Positions 26,581 to 35,041 of a stretch of 64,000 nucleotides of DNA are shown here, in pieces; positions within the stretch are counted from its first letter, which is position 1, and each line of letters opens with the position of its first letter. The position numbers and the translations under genes are program-made. The DNA is taken from the NCBI RefSeq assembly GCF_900108315.1, contig NZ_FNVB01000002.1:1450562-1514561 (forward strand). Reading direction: 5' to 3'. Source of the DNA: Saccharopolyspora kobensis (GTDB lineage Bacteria; Actinomycetota; Actinomycetes; Mycobacteriales; Pseudonocardiaceae). The notes under the pieces were generated by a model. That model had not been told where the DNA came from, did no database searches, and saw only the letters and a program-made list of their open reading frames with translations.

Positions 26581-27117
26581 TCAGCCCGCGGCTTCCTGCT
26601 CGAGCTCGGCGAGGGTCTTGCGCAACCACGTGGCGTCCGCGCGGCTGGTGGCCGCGGCGATGGTGAGCATGCCCCTGCGGAACCGGTCGGTCATGTCGGC
26701 CGCGCGGAGGGGCCGCCCGTCGTCGTAGAAGTAGCTGGCCGGCTGCTCCATGAAGGCCAGCCTGCGGCGCAGCACGCGCGCCTGGTCCGCCGGGTCGGGC
26801 AGCGCGCCCAGGAACGCCAGCAGCACTAGGAACGAGTTGCGGTCGGTGATCTCCACCTCCGCCGGTTCGCGCAACCGGCGGAGGAATTCCTCGCGCCCGC
26901 TGTCGGTCAGCGACAGCACCTGCCGCGGCACCGCCGACTTGCCCGGCTCGGCGTGCCGGGACACGTGCCCGGCCTTGCGCAGCCGGTTGATCGCCGGGTA
27001 GAGCGCACCGTCGCTGACCGGCCGGACGTGGCCGCTGAGACCGGAGATCCGGGTCCGCAAGTCGTAGGCGTGCAGCGGTTCCTCGTTGAGGAACCCCAAG
27101 ATCGACAACGTCAGCAA
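26581..27117 (-). CDS. PadR family transcriptional regulator
   Basis: 178 aa from a TTG at 27117, chosen because PadR homology begins 'LTLSILGFLNEEPLHAYDLR' and a GGGAG lies 7 bp upstream; the open frame to 27321 crosses the divergent promoter and is not credible. Winged-helix motif 'VSDGALYPAINRLRKAGHV' and C-terminal Vir_act_alpha_C domain 'RADATWLRKTLAELEQEAAG'. Divergent from the alpha/beta hydrolase gene; the inverted repeat TAACTCG/CGAGTTA between them is the probable operator. Start site is the main uncertainty. Confidence 0.82.
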   Translation of the reverse strand: MLTLSILGFLNEEPLHAYDLRTRISGLSGHVRPVSDGALYPAINRLRKAGHVSRHAEPGKSAVPRQVLSLTDSGREEFLRRLREPAEVEITDRNSFLVLLAFLGALPDPADQARVLRRRLAFMEQPASYFYDDGRPLRAADMTDRFRRGMLTIAAATSRADATWLRKTLAELEQEAAG

Positions 27118-27160
27118 GCGCGGTCTCCCGGTCCTCCGGCGCGGTTGTGCGCCACCACGA

Positions 27161-27185
27161 TAACTCGCTGCCTCGATTCGAGTTA
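27161..27185. promoter_or_regulatory. Candidate operator TAACTCG-n11-CGAGTTA
   Basis: Perfect 7-bp inverted repeat (27161-27167 / 27179-27185) in the intergenic region between the PadR gene (start 27117) and the hydrolase (start 27229). Its position is right for control of both divergent promoters. Confidence 0.6.
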
Positions 27186-27228
27186 CCTCTGTTAGAGTCT
27201 CGACGCTTCGAAGATCAGGAGGACCACC

Positions 27229-28047
27229 GTGCCCGAAACCCAGTACCTCACCACCCCCGCCGGAATGCGGCTCGCGTACGTCGATTCCGGCGGTCCCGGA
27301 CGCCCCGTCCTCGCGCTGCACGGCGCCTACGGGCGCAGCCGGACGTTCCTCCGGCTAGCCGACGACCTGGCCCCGGACTGGCGGATCATCGCGGTGGACC
27401 AGCGCTGCCACGGCAGGTCCGACCGCAGTGACGACGTGAGCCGCGAGGCGTTCGTCGCCGATGCGGCGGCGGTCGTCGAACAGCTGGAACTCGCCCCGGC
27501 GGTGGTGCTCGGGCACTCGCTCGGCGGGATCAGCGCCTTCCAGCTCGCGACCCGGCGCCCCGAGCTGGTCGCCGCGGCGATCGTGGTCGACGTCGGGGCC
27601 GAGATCGACGTGCCCGACGACCACTGGCTCGACGACTTCCCCGACCGGTTCCCCGACCTGCAGAGCATGCGCGCCGCGCTGGAATCCGTCGTCGAAGCAC
27701 CGGAGCACTTCCTGGAGAGCGCGGTCGAGGACGACCGCGGCTGGTTCTTCCGGTGGCGCGCGGCCGATGTCCGCGACCTCAAGCGCGAGGTGTGCGGCAC
27801 GTGGTGGTCCGACTGGGCGGGCAGTTCGCAGCCCGTGCTCCTGCTGCGCGGCGCCGACAGCCCCGTGATCGGCCCGGAGCTGGCCGAGCGGATGGTCCGC
27901 GTCCGGGCCAACACCGAGCTGGTGTCGATCGGGGGCGCCGGGCACGACCTCCACCTCACCCACTGCGCGGAATTCGCGGCGGCGGTCGGTGAATTCCTCG
28001 CCCGGATCGGCTCAGAGGTCCAGGACCACGTGGTCGGTGCCTCGTGA
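27229..28047 (+). CDS. Alpha/beta hydrolase
   Basis: 272 aa from GTG 27229 with AGGAGG (27217-27222) at 6-bp spacing. Alpha/beta-hydrolase fold: oxyanion region 'VLALHGAYGRSRTF', nucleophile elbow 'VVLGHSLGGISAFQLA' (Ser in GHSLGG), acid in 'LLRGADSPVIG' and catalytic His in 'GGAGHDLHLTH'. Similar to the esterase, haloperoxidase and lactonase group; substrate unknown. Probably induced by relief of the divergent PadR repressor. Its 3' end overlaps the convergent ferredoxin-reductase gene by 36 bp. Confidence 0.9.
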   Translation: MPETQYLTTPAGMRLAYVDSGGPGRPVLALHGAYGRSRTFLRLADDLAPDWRIIAVDQRCHGRSDRSDDVSREAFVADAAAVVEQLELAPAVVLGHSLGGISAFQLATRRPELVAAAIVVDVGAEIDVPDDHWLDDFPDRFPDLQSMRAALESVVEAPEHFLESAVEDDRGWFFRWRAADVRDLKREVCGTWWSDWAGSSQPVLLLRGADSPVIGPELAERMVRVRANTELVSIGGAGHDLHLTHCAEFAAAVGEFLARIGSEVQDHVVGAS

Positions 28048-29061
28048 CACGCAGATCGCCATGTGGTCCTCCGCCGCGCGTGCCCGGTGGTCGACGTCGC
28101 CGTCGATGACCCGGACGTGGCAGGTGCCGCAGAAGCCCTGTCGGCAGGAGTAGGGCACCTGCGGCAGGACCTCGGTGATGGCCTCCAGCGCCGATCGGTC
28201 CGCGGGCACGCGCACCGTGCGCCCGGTCCGGGCGAGCTCGACGGTGAACGGCCTGCCGTCGTTGATCGGCGGTGCCGAGAACCGTTCCCAGTGCAGCGAA
28301 TCCGCCGCGCTGCCCGGCAGGTCCACCCGGACGCCGGTGATCATCGGGATCGGCCCGCAGCAGTACACCGCGGCACCGGGCGGGGCGTGCTCGAGCAGTT
28401 CCGCGCCGGAGGCCGGGACGCCGAACTCGGTGTCCGGCCGGATCCACACCCGCGCCGGGTCCAGCTCGGCCAGCTCGTCGAGGAACGGCATCGACTCCCG
28501 CGAGCGCCCGGTGTGGACCAGCCGCCAGTCCGCGCCGCGCGCCGCCGCGGTGCGCACCATCGGCAGGATCGGTGTGATGCCGATGCCGCCGGCGATGAAC
28601 AGGTACTTCTCCGCCGTGATGAACGGGAAGGCGTTGCGGGGCCCGCGAGCGGTGATCCGGCTGCCCGGCCGCAGCACGTCGTGGACCTCGCGGGAGCCGC
28701 CCGCGCCGTCGGCGATCCGCCGCACCGCGATCCGGTAGGAGCGCCGGTCGCCCGGTTCGCCGCACAGCGAGTACTGCCGCGTGCGCCCCGATGGCAGCAC
28801 GAGATCGAGGTGCGCTCCCGGCTGCCAGGCCGGGAGCAGCCCGTCGCCCACCAGCCGCAGGCTGATCACCTCGTCGGCCTCGGCGCGGACCTCGGCGACC
28901 TCCAGCCGGATGTCGCGGTCCACGGGCGCGACCGGCCTCCTGTTGCGGCGGCTGTTGCGCTGCAACCACTCCATGCCGACGGCCATCTTGTCCAGCGCCC
29001 ACAGGAAGCGGTCCGGTCCGCTGCCGCTGAGCGCCCGCGGCACCGCACGAGCTCCGGCCAT
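28012..29061 (-). CDS. Phthalate dioxygenase reductase-like oxidoreductase (PDR/VanB family)
   Basis: 349 aa. Order of domains is FMN/FAD-binding barrel ('RTRQYSLCGEPGDRRSYRIA' gives the RxYS flavin motif), NAD domain ('LFIAGGIGITPILPMVRTAA', 'VYCCGPIPMI') and a C-terminal plant-type [2Fe-2S] ferredoxin domain ('SCRQGFCGTCHVRVIDG'). Transfers electrons from NAD(P)H to an oxygenase or diiron enzyme. Start ATG overlaps the upstream gene's stop by one base (TGATG), so it is coupled to the metal-dependent hydrolase, which may be its electron acceptor. Confidence 0.92.
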   Translation of the reverse strand: MAGARAVPRALSGSGPDRFLWALDKMAVGMEWLQRNSRRNRRPVAPVDRDIRLEVAEVRAEADEVISLRLVGDGLLPAWQPGAHLDLVLPSGRTRQYSLCGEPGDRRSYRIAVRRIADGAGGSREVHDVLRPGSRITARGPRNAFPFITAEKYLFIAGGIGITPILPMVRTAAARGADWRLVHTGRSRESMPFLDELAELDPARVWIRPDTEFGVPASGAELLEHAPPGAAVYCCGPIPMITGVRVDLPGSAADSLHWERFSAPPINDGRPFTVELARTGRTVRVPADRSALEAITEVLPQVPYSCRQGFCGTCHVRVIDGDVDHRARAAEDHMAICVSRGTDHVVLDL

Positions 29062-29942
29062 CAGTGCTCCGCCGCCTGGGCGGCCGGGGACTTGGCCAGG
29101 TAGGCGATCGCCTGGCTGGTCGAGCCGTGCTGCGACGGGTGGTAGGACCGGCGGAAGTAGGCCGGGATCGAGCGCAGCATCTGCCAGTAGCTGGGCGTCA
29201 GGCCGATGCGGCCGGTGCGCAGCATGTCCCGCCAGCGCGGCTTGCGGCGGCCGCGCAGCACCGGGTCGGCGGCCATCAGGTACTTCACGCCGCGCACCCA
29301 CAGCACGGCGAGCACCACCATCGCGATCACCATCGCGTGGCAGCGGCGCAGGTAGCTGCCGTCGACGTGCATGTAGAGGTCGTAGGCCACCGAGCGGTGC
29401 TCGACCTCCTCAGCGCCGTGCCAGCGCAGCAGGTCGAGCATGGTCGGATCGGCACCGGCCGCGTCCAGCGCTTTCGCGTCGAGCACCCACTGGCCGAGGA
29501 AGGCCGTGTAGTGCTCGATGGCCGCGATCATCGCCAGCCGCTGCACGAGCCACGACTCGGCGCGCCTGCCGCCGTGGGGCCGGTCGCCCAGCACCTTGCG
29601 GAACATCCAGCCGACCTGCTCGACGTAGGGCCGGGTGTCCATGCCGTGGGCGTCGAAGTGGTCCAGCACGCCCTGGTGCGACTCGGCGTGCATCGCCTCC
29701 TGGCCGACGAAGCCGCGCACGTCCTCCAGCAGCTGGTCGTCCTTGATCAGCGGCAGCGCCTGCTTGAAGACCTCGACGAACCAGCGCTCGCCCTCGGGCA
29801 GCACCAGGTGCAGGAAGTTGATCACGTGGGTGGCGAAGGGCTCACCGGGGATCCAGTGCACCGGCAGCTTCGACCAGTCGAACTCCACGTCGCGCGCCTG
29901 CAGCACGACGCGGTCCGGCTCACCCGGATCGATGTGGGACAT
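29061..29942 (-). CDS. Metal-dependent hydrolase / diiron-like protein (PF10118 family)
   Basis: 293 aa helical protein. 'FVGQEAMHAESHQ' and 'WHGAEEVEHRSVAYDLY' supply Glu and His residues in the spacing of a carboxylate-bridged diiron centre; 'MIAAIEHYTAFLG' adds a third E-x-x-H pair. Family is called putative metal-dependent hydrolase but the ligands look oxygenase-like. A hydrophobic stretch 'AMVIAMVVLAVLWV' may be membrane-associated. Coupled to the ferredoxin reductase gene, which suggests a reductase-diiron oxygenase pair (inference). Substrate unknown. Confidence 0.8.
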   Translation of the reverse strand: MSHIDPGEPDRVVLQARDVEFDWSKLPVHWIPGEPFATHVINFLHLVLPEGERWFVEVFKQALPLIKDDQLLEDVRGFVGQEAMHAESHQGVLDHFDAHGMDTRPYVEQVGWMFRKVLGDRPHGGRRAESWLVQRLAMIAAIEHYTAFLGQWVLDAKALDAAGADPTMLDLLRWHGAEEVEHRSVAYDLYMHVDGSYLRRCHAMVIAMVVLAVLWVRGVKYLMAADPVLRGRRKPRWRDMLRTGRIGLTPSYWQMLRSIPAYFRRSYHPSQHGSTSQAIAYLAKSPAAQAAEH

Positions 29943-29954
29943 GTCCGGCCTCCT

Positions 29955-31715
29955 TCAGCGCGGTGTCAGATCGGCCCTGGCCGCTGCGCGCAGCAGGCCC
30001 GGGGTGAGGCGGGAGAGCACCAGCCCGGCCTTGGCCTCGGCGGTGACCGGTGCGATCGCGGCGTTGCGGCGGGTGGCGCGCAGGATCTCGGCAGCGGCGC
30101 GCTGCGGGGTGAAGTTCCGCCGCTGGTAGAGCCGCTTGGCGGCCTGCCTGCGCCGCGCCTGCTCGGCGTCGTCGACTCCGACGAAGCGGGCGCTGGTGGT
30201 GATGCCGGTGTTGACCAGCCCGGGGCACACCGCGACGACGCCGATCCCCTCGGCTGCCAGCTCGATGCGCAGCGACTGGCTCAGCGCCAGCACCGCGGCC
30301 TTGGTGGTGCTGTAGGCCGGGAGCAACTGCGAGGGCAGGTACGCCGCGGCCGAGGCGATGTTCACGATCCGGCCGCCCTCGCCCCGGTCGATCATCTGCC
30401 GCGCGAACTGGCGGCAACCGTGGATGACGCCCCACAGGTTGATGTCGATGGCCCGCTCCCACTCGGCGTCCGGGGTGTCGAGGAACGCTCCCGCGAGGCC
30501 GATCCCGGCGTTGTTGACCACCACGTCCGGCGTGCCCAGCTCCGCGCGAACGTGCTCGGCGAAGCGCTCCACCGCAGCCCCGTCGGCGACGTCCACGCGG
30601 TGGGGCGTGGCCCCGGCGCCGGTGCGGGTGATCAGTGCCGCGGTGTTCCGGGCCGCCGCCTCGTCGATGTCGGCGACGACCACGTGCGCGCCGGCGGCGG
30701 CGAACTCCACCGCCGTTGCCCGGCCGATCCCGCTGCCCGCTCCGGTGACGACCACCAGCTGGTCCTGGAACTCGCGGCGTCCCGGACGCACCCGGCTGCG
30801 CCGCAGACCGCGCGACTCGGCACCGCCCTCGACGTGCTCGACCAGCTCGGCGGCGCACCGCGCGACGAGTTCGGGTCGGCTGCGCGGCAACCAGTGCCCG
30901 CCCGGCACGCGGCGGATGCGCAGGTTGGACACCCACTGGGCGATCTCGGTCTGCATCGGCGCGGAGACGAACGGATCGCCGGTCGGCGCGAGCACCTGGA
31001 CCGGGATGTCGGTGCGCCGCTCCCCCGGATCGCCGAGGCGTCCGCGCATGTTCGCCCGGTACAGCGCCAGCCCGCGCACGCCGTCGGACACCGCGGGCTG
31101 CGTCGGGTTGTGGGCGGCGCGCGGGTCGAGGCGCTCCAGGGTGGCGATCAGCCTGCGCATCGCACCGGTCCGCCAGGCCAGCTCCGGCAGCACCGGGAGC
31201 TGGAAGAAGCCGATGTAGCCGGAGAAGACCAGCTGGTTGACCAGCTTGCGCAGCGATCGCGGGGTCGGGTTCCGCAGCTGCTCGCGCATCCACCGCCCGG
31301 CGTGGTCAAGGCACGGGCCGGAGATCGAGGTGAACGAGGCGAACCGGTGCGCCAGCCGCGGTTCGGTCACCGCGTGCCAGGCCTGGATCGAACCCCAGTC
31401 GTGCGCCAGCAGGTGCACCGGCCGGTCCGGGCTGACCAGGTCGGCGACGCGGGCGAGGTCGTCGGCGAGCTGGTCCAGCAGGTAGGCGCCGGTGCGGCGG
31501 GGCTTGTCGGACTCACCCGCCCCGCGCACGTCGTAGCTGACCAGCCGGAAGCGCCCGGCGAGCGCGTCGGCCACGCCGTCCCAGATCGCCTGGTCGTCGG
31601 GGTAGCCGTGCACCGCCAGCACGGTCGGTGCCGAAGGATCGCCGTGCTCGCGCACGGCCAGCCGCAGTCCGTCACTGGTGTCGAGCCATCTGGCGGCTTC
31701 CCGCGTGCGAGCCAT
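29955..31715 (-). CDS. Bifunctional alpha/beta hydrolase - short-chain dehydrogenase (EphD-like)
   Basis: 586 aa from ATG 31715. N-terminal half (1-290) is an alpha/beta hydrolase: 'VLAVHGYPDDQAIWDGV', nucleophile 'LLAHDWGSIQAW' (epoxide-hydrolase type Asp) and 'PGGHWLPRSRPEL'. C-terminal half (about 305-580) is a classical SDR: 'VVTGAGSGIGRATAVEFA' cofactor motif, 'NNAGIG', and catalytic 'YSTTKAAVL'. The same fusion is found in mycobacterial EphD (Rv2214c), an epoxide hydrolase linked to mycolate and lipid modification. 12 bp upstream of the metal-dependent hydrolase gene, so one three-gene operon. A 27-bp palindrome overlaps its promoter. Confidence 0.9.
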   Translation of the reverse strand: MARTREAARWLDTSDGLRLAVREHGDPSAPTVLAVHGYPDDQAIWDGVADALAGRFRLVSYDVRGAGESDKPRRTGAYLLDQLADDLARVADLVSPDRPVHLLAHDWGSIQAWHAVTEPRLAHRFASFTSISGPCLDHAGRWMREQLRNPTPRSLRKLVNQLVFSGYIGFFQLPVLPELAWRTGAMRRLIATLERLDPRAAHNPTQPAVSDGVRGLALYRANMRGRLGDPGERRTDIPVQVLAPTGDPFVSAPMQTEIAQWVSNLRIRRVPGGHWLPRSRPELVARCAAELVEHVEGGAESRGLRRSRVRPGRREFQDQLVVVTGAGSGIGRATAVEFAAAGAHVVVADIDEAAARNTAALITRTGAGATPHRVDVADGAAVERFAEHVRAELGTPDVVVNNAGIGLAGAFLDTPDAEWERAIDINLWGVIHGCRQFARQMIDRGEGGRIVNIASAAAYLPSQLLPAYSTTKAAVLALSQSLRIELAAEGIGVVAVCPGLVNTGITTSARFVGVDDAEQARRRQAAKRLYQRRNFTPQRAAAEILRATRRNAAIAPVTAEAKAGLVLSRLTPGLLRAAARADLTPR

Positions 31716-31738
31716 GCTCCGGAGCCTACCGAAGTTGT

Positions 31739-31765
31739 CAACACTCATTGTCACAGTGAATGTTG
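31739..31765. promoter_or_regulatory. 27-bp imperfect palindrome, candidate operator in the ephD-like/selA intergenic region
   Basis: Symmetric pattern CAACA-n-TCA-n-TGT-n-ACA-n-TGA-n-TGTTG with mismatches only at the n positions. It lies 24-50 bp upstream of the EphD-like gene and about 50-80 bp upstream of selA. No regulator gene is adjacent, so the protein is encoded elsewhere; the shape suggests a TetR-type dimer or pair of dimers. Confidence 0.65.
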
Positions 31766-31815
31766 TTGCAGAACTCCGCGAGCCGCACCGACCGGACGGC
31801 CCTACAGTGCGGACC

Positions 31816-33105
31816 ATGTCTGATCCGCGGCAGCGCGTACCCGGCACCGACCGGGTGCTGACCCACCCGGAGGTGGCCGCCGCAGCGGACCGGCTCGGCC
31901 ACCGGCTGGTCAAGCAGGCCGTGCACACCGCGCAGCAGCGAGCGCGCGACGGCGAGATCACCGTTTCCGCGGTCATCGCGGAAACCCTTGCCGCGCTTCC
32001 GGATTCAGCGGCGAGCGGCCGGCCGGTGCTCAACGCGACCGGCGTCCTGCTGCACACCAACCTCGGCCGGGCACCGCTCTCCGAAGCCGCCGTCGACGCC
32101 CTCCGCCGCGCCGCCGGTACCACCGATGTCGAGCTCGACCTGAGCACCGGTCGGCGCGGGCCGCGCGGAGCCGCGGCACTGGCCGCGCTGCTCGCCGCCG
32201 TGCCGCGGGCGGAAGCCGCGCACGTGGTCAACAACGGTGCCGCAGCGCTCTCGCTGGCCGCCACTGCGTTGGCGCAGGGCCGCGAGATCGTGCTGGCGCG
32301 CGGCGAGATGGTCGAGATCGGCGACGGCTTCCGGCTCCCCGAACTGCTCACCGCCACCGGCGCGCGACTGCGGGAGATCGGCACCACCAACCGGGTCCGG
32401 CTCGACGACTACCGGGCGGCCGTGGGGCCGGACACCGGGTTCGTCCTCAAGGTCCACCCGTCCAACTTCGTCATCACCGGTTTCACCTCGGCGGTTCCGG
32501 TCGCCGCGCTGCGCGGCATCGGCGCTCCGGTGGTGGTCGACATCGGCTCCGGACTGCTGCACCCGCACCCCGTGCTGCCGGCCGAACCCGACGCCACGAG
32601 CGCACTAGCCGACGGCGCAGACCTTGTGCTGGCCAGCGGCGACAAGCTGCTCGGCGGGCCGCAGGCCGGGCTGCTGCTGGGCCGGGCGGAGATCGTGCAG
32701 CAGCTGCGCCACCACCCGCTCGCCCGGGCGATGCGCGTCGACAAGCTGACCCTCGCAGCGCTTGAAGCGACGCTGCGCGGCCCGCGCGCGCCGATCGAGC
32801 AGGCGCTGCGCCGCGATCAGCAGAGCCTGCTGCGGCGAGCCGAGCGGTTGGCCGAGTCCTTGAGCGCAGCCGGTGTTCCCGCGTCCGCGCAGCCGAGCGA
32901 AGCGACGGTCGGTGGCGGCGGCGCACCCGGCGTCGCGTTGCCCAGCGCCGCAGTCGTGCTGCCCGCACGATTCGCCGAGCTGCTGCGGCGTGCGGATCCG
33001 GCCGTCCTGGCCTGTCTCGCGCACGACCGCTGCCTGCTCGACCTCGCCGCCCTCCCGCCCGAGGACGACGACGGCCTGCGCCGTGCCGTGCTGGGCGCGG
33101 CCTGA
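31816..33105 (+). CDS. selA: L-seryl-tRNA(Sec) selenium transferase
   Basis: 429 aa from ATG 31816. PLP enzyme that converts Ser-tRNA(Sec) to selenocysteyl-tRNA(Sec) with selenophosphate. The Schiff-base Lys is in 'LVLASGDKLLGGPQAG'; other landmarks are 'NATGVLLHTNLGRAPLS', 'VNNGAAALSLAATALA', 'EMVEIGDGFRLPEL' and 'KVHPSNFVITGFT'. Slightly shorter than E. coli SelA (463 aa). 100 bp upstream of selB in the same direction. Its product serves the selenoprotein formate dehydrogenase encoded at 22500-25745. Confidence 0.96.
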   Translation: MSDPRQRVPGTDRVLTHPEVAAAADRLGHRLVKQAVHTAQQRARDGEITVSAVIAETLAALPDSAASGRPVLNATGVLLHTNLGRAPLSEAAVDALRRAAGTTDVELDLSTGRRGPRGAAALAALLAAVPRAEAAHVVNNGAAALSLAATALAQGREIVLARGEMVEIGDGFRLPELLTATGARLREIGTTNRVRLDDYRAAVGPDTGFVLKVHPSNFVITGFTSAVPVAALRGIGAPVVVDIGSGLLHPHPVLPAEPDATSALADGADLVLASGDKLLGGPQAGLLLGRAEIVQQLRHHPLARAMRVDKLTLAALEATLRGPRAPIEQALRRDQQSLLRRAERLAESLSAAGVPASAQPSEATVGGGGAPGVALPSAAVVLPARFAELLRRADPAVLACLAHDRCLLDLAALPPEDDDGLRRAVLGAA

Positions 33106-33205
33106 CCAGCGCGGTTTGCGCGGCCCGGCCCGCCGTGGCCTAGTGGTCGTGTCCGGACCGCGGACGAGCCCCTCTCCGCCGACCACAGTTCGGAGGCAGG
33201 CACCG

Positions 33206-34951
33206 GTGCACGTCATCGCCACCGCCGGGCACGTCGACCACGGCAAGTCCACGCTCGTCCGCCGGCTCACCGGGACGGACCCGGACCGGTGGGCGGAGGA
33301 ACGGCGCCGCGGGCTGACCATCGACCTCGGCTTCGCCTGGACGCGGCTCGCCGACGGCTGCACAGCCGCGTTCGTCGACGTGCCCGGGCACGAGCGGTTC
33401 GTGCCGAACATGCTGGCCGGGATCGGACCGGTGCCCGCGGTGCTGTTCGTCGTCGCCGCCGACGAGGGCTGGATGCCGCAGTCGGACGAGCACCTCGACG
33501 CGCTGGACGCGCTGGGAGTCCGCCACGGCGTGCTCGCGGTGACCCGCAGCGACCTTGCCGACCCGGCCGCGGCGACCGAGCAGGCCGCGGCCCGGCTCGC
33601 CGGGACGACGCTCGCCGGCATTCCCGCCGTGCAGGTCAGCGGCACGACCGGTACCGGTGTCGACGCGCTGCGCGGTGAACTCGACGCTCTGTTCCACCGG
33701 CTCCCGCCACCGGACCACGACGCCGACGTGCGGCTGTGGATCGACCGGGTGTTCACCGTCCGCGGCGCGGGCACCGTCGTGACCGGCACGCTCACCGCGG
33801 GAACGCTGCGCATCGGGGACCGACTGCGGCTGCATCCGGCCGGGATCAGCTGCACCGTCCGCGGGCTCCAGGCCCTCGGCTCTCCCGAATCGCAGGTCGG
33901 GGCTGTGGCGCGGGTCGCGGTGAACCTCCGCGGCGTCGACTGCGCACAAGCCCGGCGCGGCGATGCGCTGCTCGCTCCGGACCGCTGGTTGACCACCGAA
34001 GTCTTCGACGTCCGCATCCACCCGGCACCGACGTCCTGGCCCGCGGAACTCGTGCTGCACATCGGCTCGGCCGCCACCACGGTGCGGGTCCGGCCGCTCG
34101 GGCCGGTGCACGCGCGGCTGACCTCTCGGCTCCCGCTGCCGCTGCGCATCGGCGACCGGGCGCTGCTGCGCGATCCGGGCGGCCACCGGATCCACGGTGG
34201 TCTGCACGTGCTCGATGTGCGGCCGCCCGCGCTGACCAGGCGCGGCGCAGCACGGGCTCGCGCTGCCGAACTGGCGGCGATGAGCACTTCTCCCGACGGG
34301 CGCGCCGAGCTGGACAGACGGCGCGTGATCAGGGCCGACGAGCTGCGCGCGATGGGTGCGAGCCCGCCGGGGGCCGGGCGGTGGCTGATCTCCGAGGAGC
34401 ACCGCGCCGAACTCGCCGCTCGGCTGGTGGAAGTGCTGACCCGGCACGAGCAGGACGATCCGCTGGCGGGCGGGATGCCGGTGGAAGCCGCTCGCCGAGC
34501 CCTGGACCTGCCCGACTCCGCGCTGGTCGCGGAAGTCGCCGCAAGGGCGGGAATCGCGCTGCGAGCCGGGCAGCTGCGCCACGAGCACCCGCAGCTGCCC
34601 GGCCACGTCCACCGCGCCGTCGCCGCCGTCCGCGAGGCGCTGCTCGACCACCCGTTCCGCGCGCCGACCGCCGCCGAGCTCGCGGCCTTGGGCCTCGGAG
34701 ACCGGGAGCTGGCGGCGGCCGCACGCGTCGGCGAGCTGCTCCGCGTGGCTCCGGGTCTGGTCCTGCTGCCCGATGCCGAGCAGCAGGCCGTGGAGCGGCT
34801 GACCCCGCTGCCCGAACCGTTCACCCTCAGCCAGGCCCGGCAGGCGCTGGACACCTCCCGGCGCGTGGCGGTCCCGCTGCTCGAACTGCTCGCCCACCGG
34901 GGCCGGACCCGGCGGCTGCCCGACGGCACGCACCGCGTCGTTCCCCGCTGA
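33206..34951 (+). CDS. selB: Selenocysteine-specific translation elongation factor
   Basis: 581 aa from GTG 33206 (GGAGG nine bases upstream). EF-Tu-like GTPase domain: 'GHVDHGKSTLVRRLTG' (G1), 'RRRGLTIDLGFAW' (G2), 'DVPGHERF' (G3) and 'VTRSDL' (G4, Ser for the usual Lys region). Beta-barrel domains follow ('GAGTVVTGTLTAGTLRIGD'), then the C-terminal winged helices (about 380-580) that bind the SECIS hairpin. Delivers selenocysteyl-tRNA to UGA. selC and selD are not in the window. Confidence 0.95.
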   Translation: MHVIATAGHVDHGKSTLVRRLTGTDPDRWAEERRRGLTIDLGFAWTRLADGCTAAFVDVPGHERFVPNMLAGIGPVPAVLFVVAADEGWMPQSDEHLDALDALGVRHGVLAVTRSDLADPAAATEQAAARLAGTTLAGIPAVQVSGTTGTGVDALRGELDALFHRLPPPDHDADVRLWIDRVFTVRGAGTVVTGTLTAGTLRIGDRLRLHPAGISCTVRGLQALGSPESQVGAVARVAVNLRGVDCAQARRGDALLAPDRWLTTEVFDVRIHPAPTSWPAELVLHIGSAATTVRVRPLGPVHARLTSRLPLPLRIGDRALLRDPGGHRIHGGLHVLDVRPPALTRRGAARARAAELAAMSTSPDGRAELDRRRVIRADELRAMGASPPGAGRWLISEEHRAELAARLVEVLTRHEQDDPLAGGMPVEAARRALDLPDSALVAEVAARAGIALRAGQLRHEHPQLPGHVHRAVAAVREALLDHPFRAPTAAELAALGLGDRELAAAARVGELLRVAPGLVLLPDAEQQAVERLTPLPEPFTLSQARQALDTSRRVAVPLLELLAHRGRTRRLPDGTHRVVPR

Positions 34952-35041
34952 CCTGCGGCGGAACCGCCGGGACCGGGCCCGCGTTCTGCGATCTTGCCGC
35001 CGCGACCGCATCGTGGACGGTGGGGGCGATGGGAGGTTGCC

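Noticed and set aside
29064..31823. Plus-strand open frame of 919 codons opposite the EphD-like operon
   Set aside because: Antisense shadow with no family feature; the minus-strand genes have all catalytic motifs and coupled starts.
33106..33205. Possible selC tRNA between selA and selB
   Set aside because: No cloverleaf, UCA anticodon loop or T-arm consensus could be placed in this 100-bp gap.
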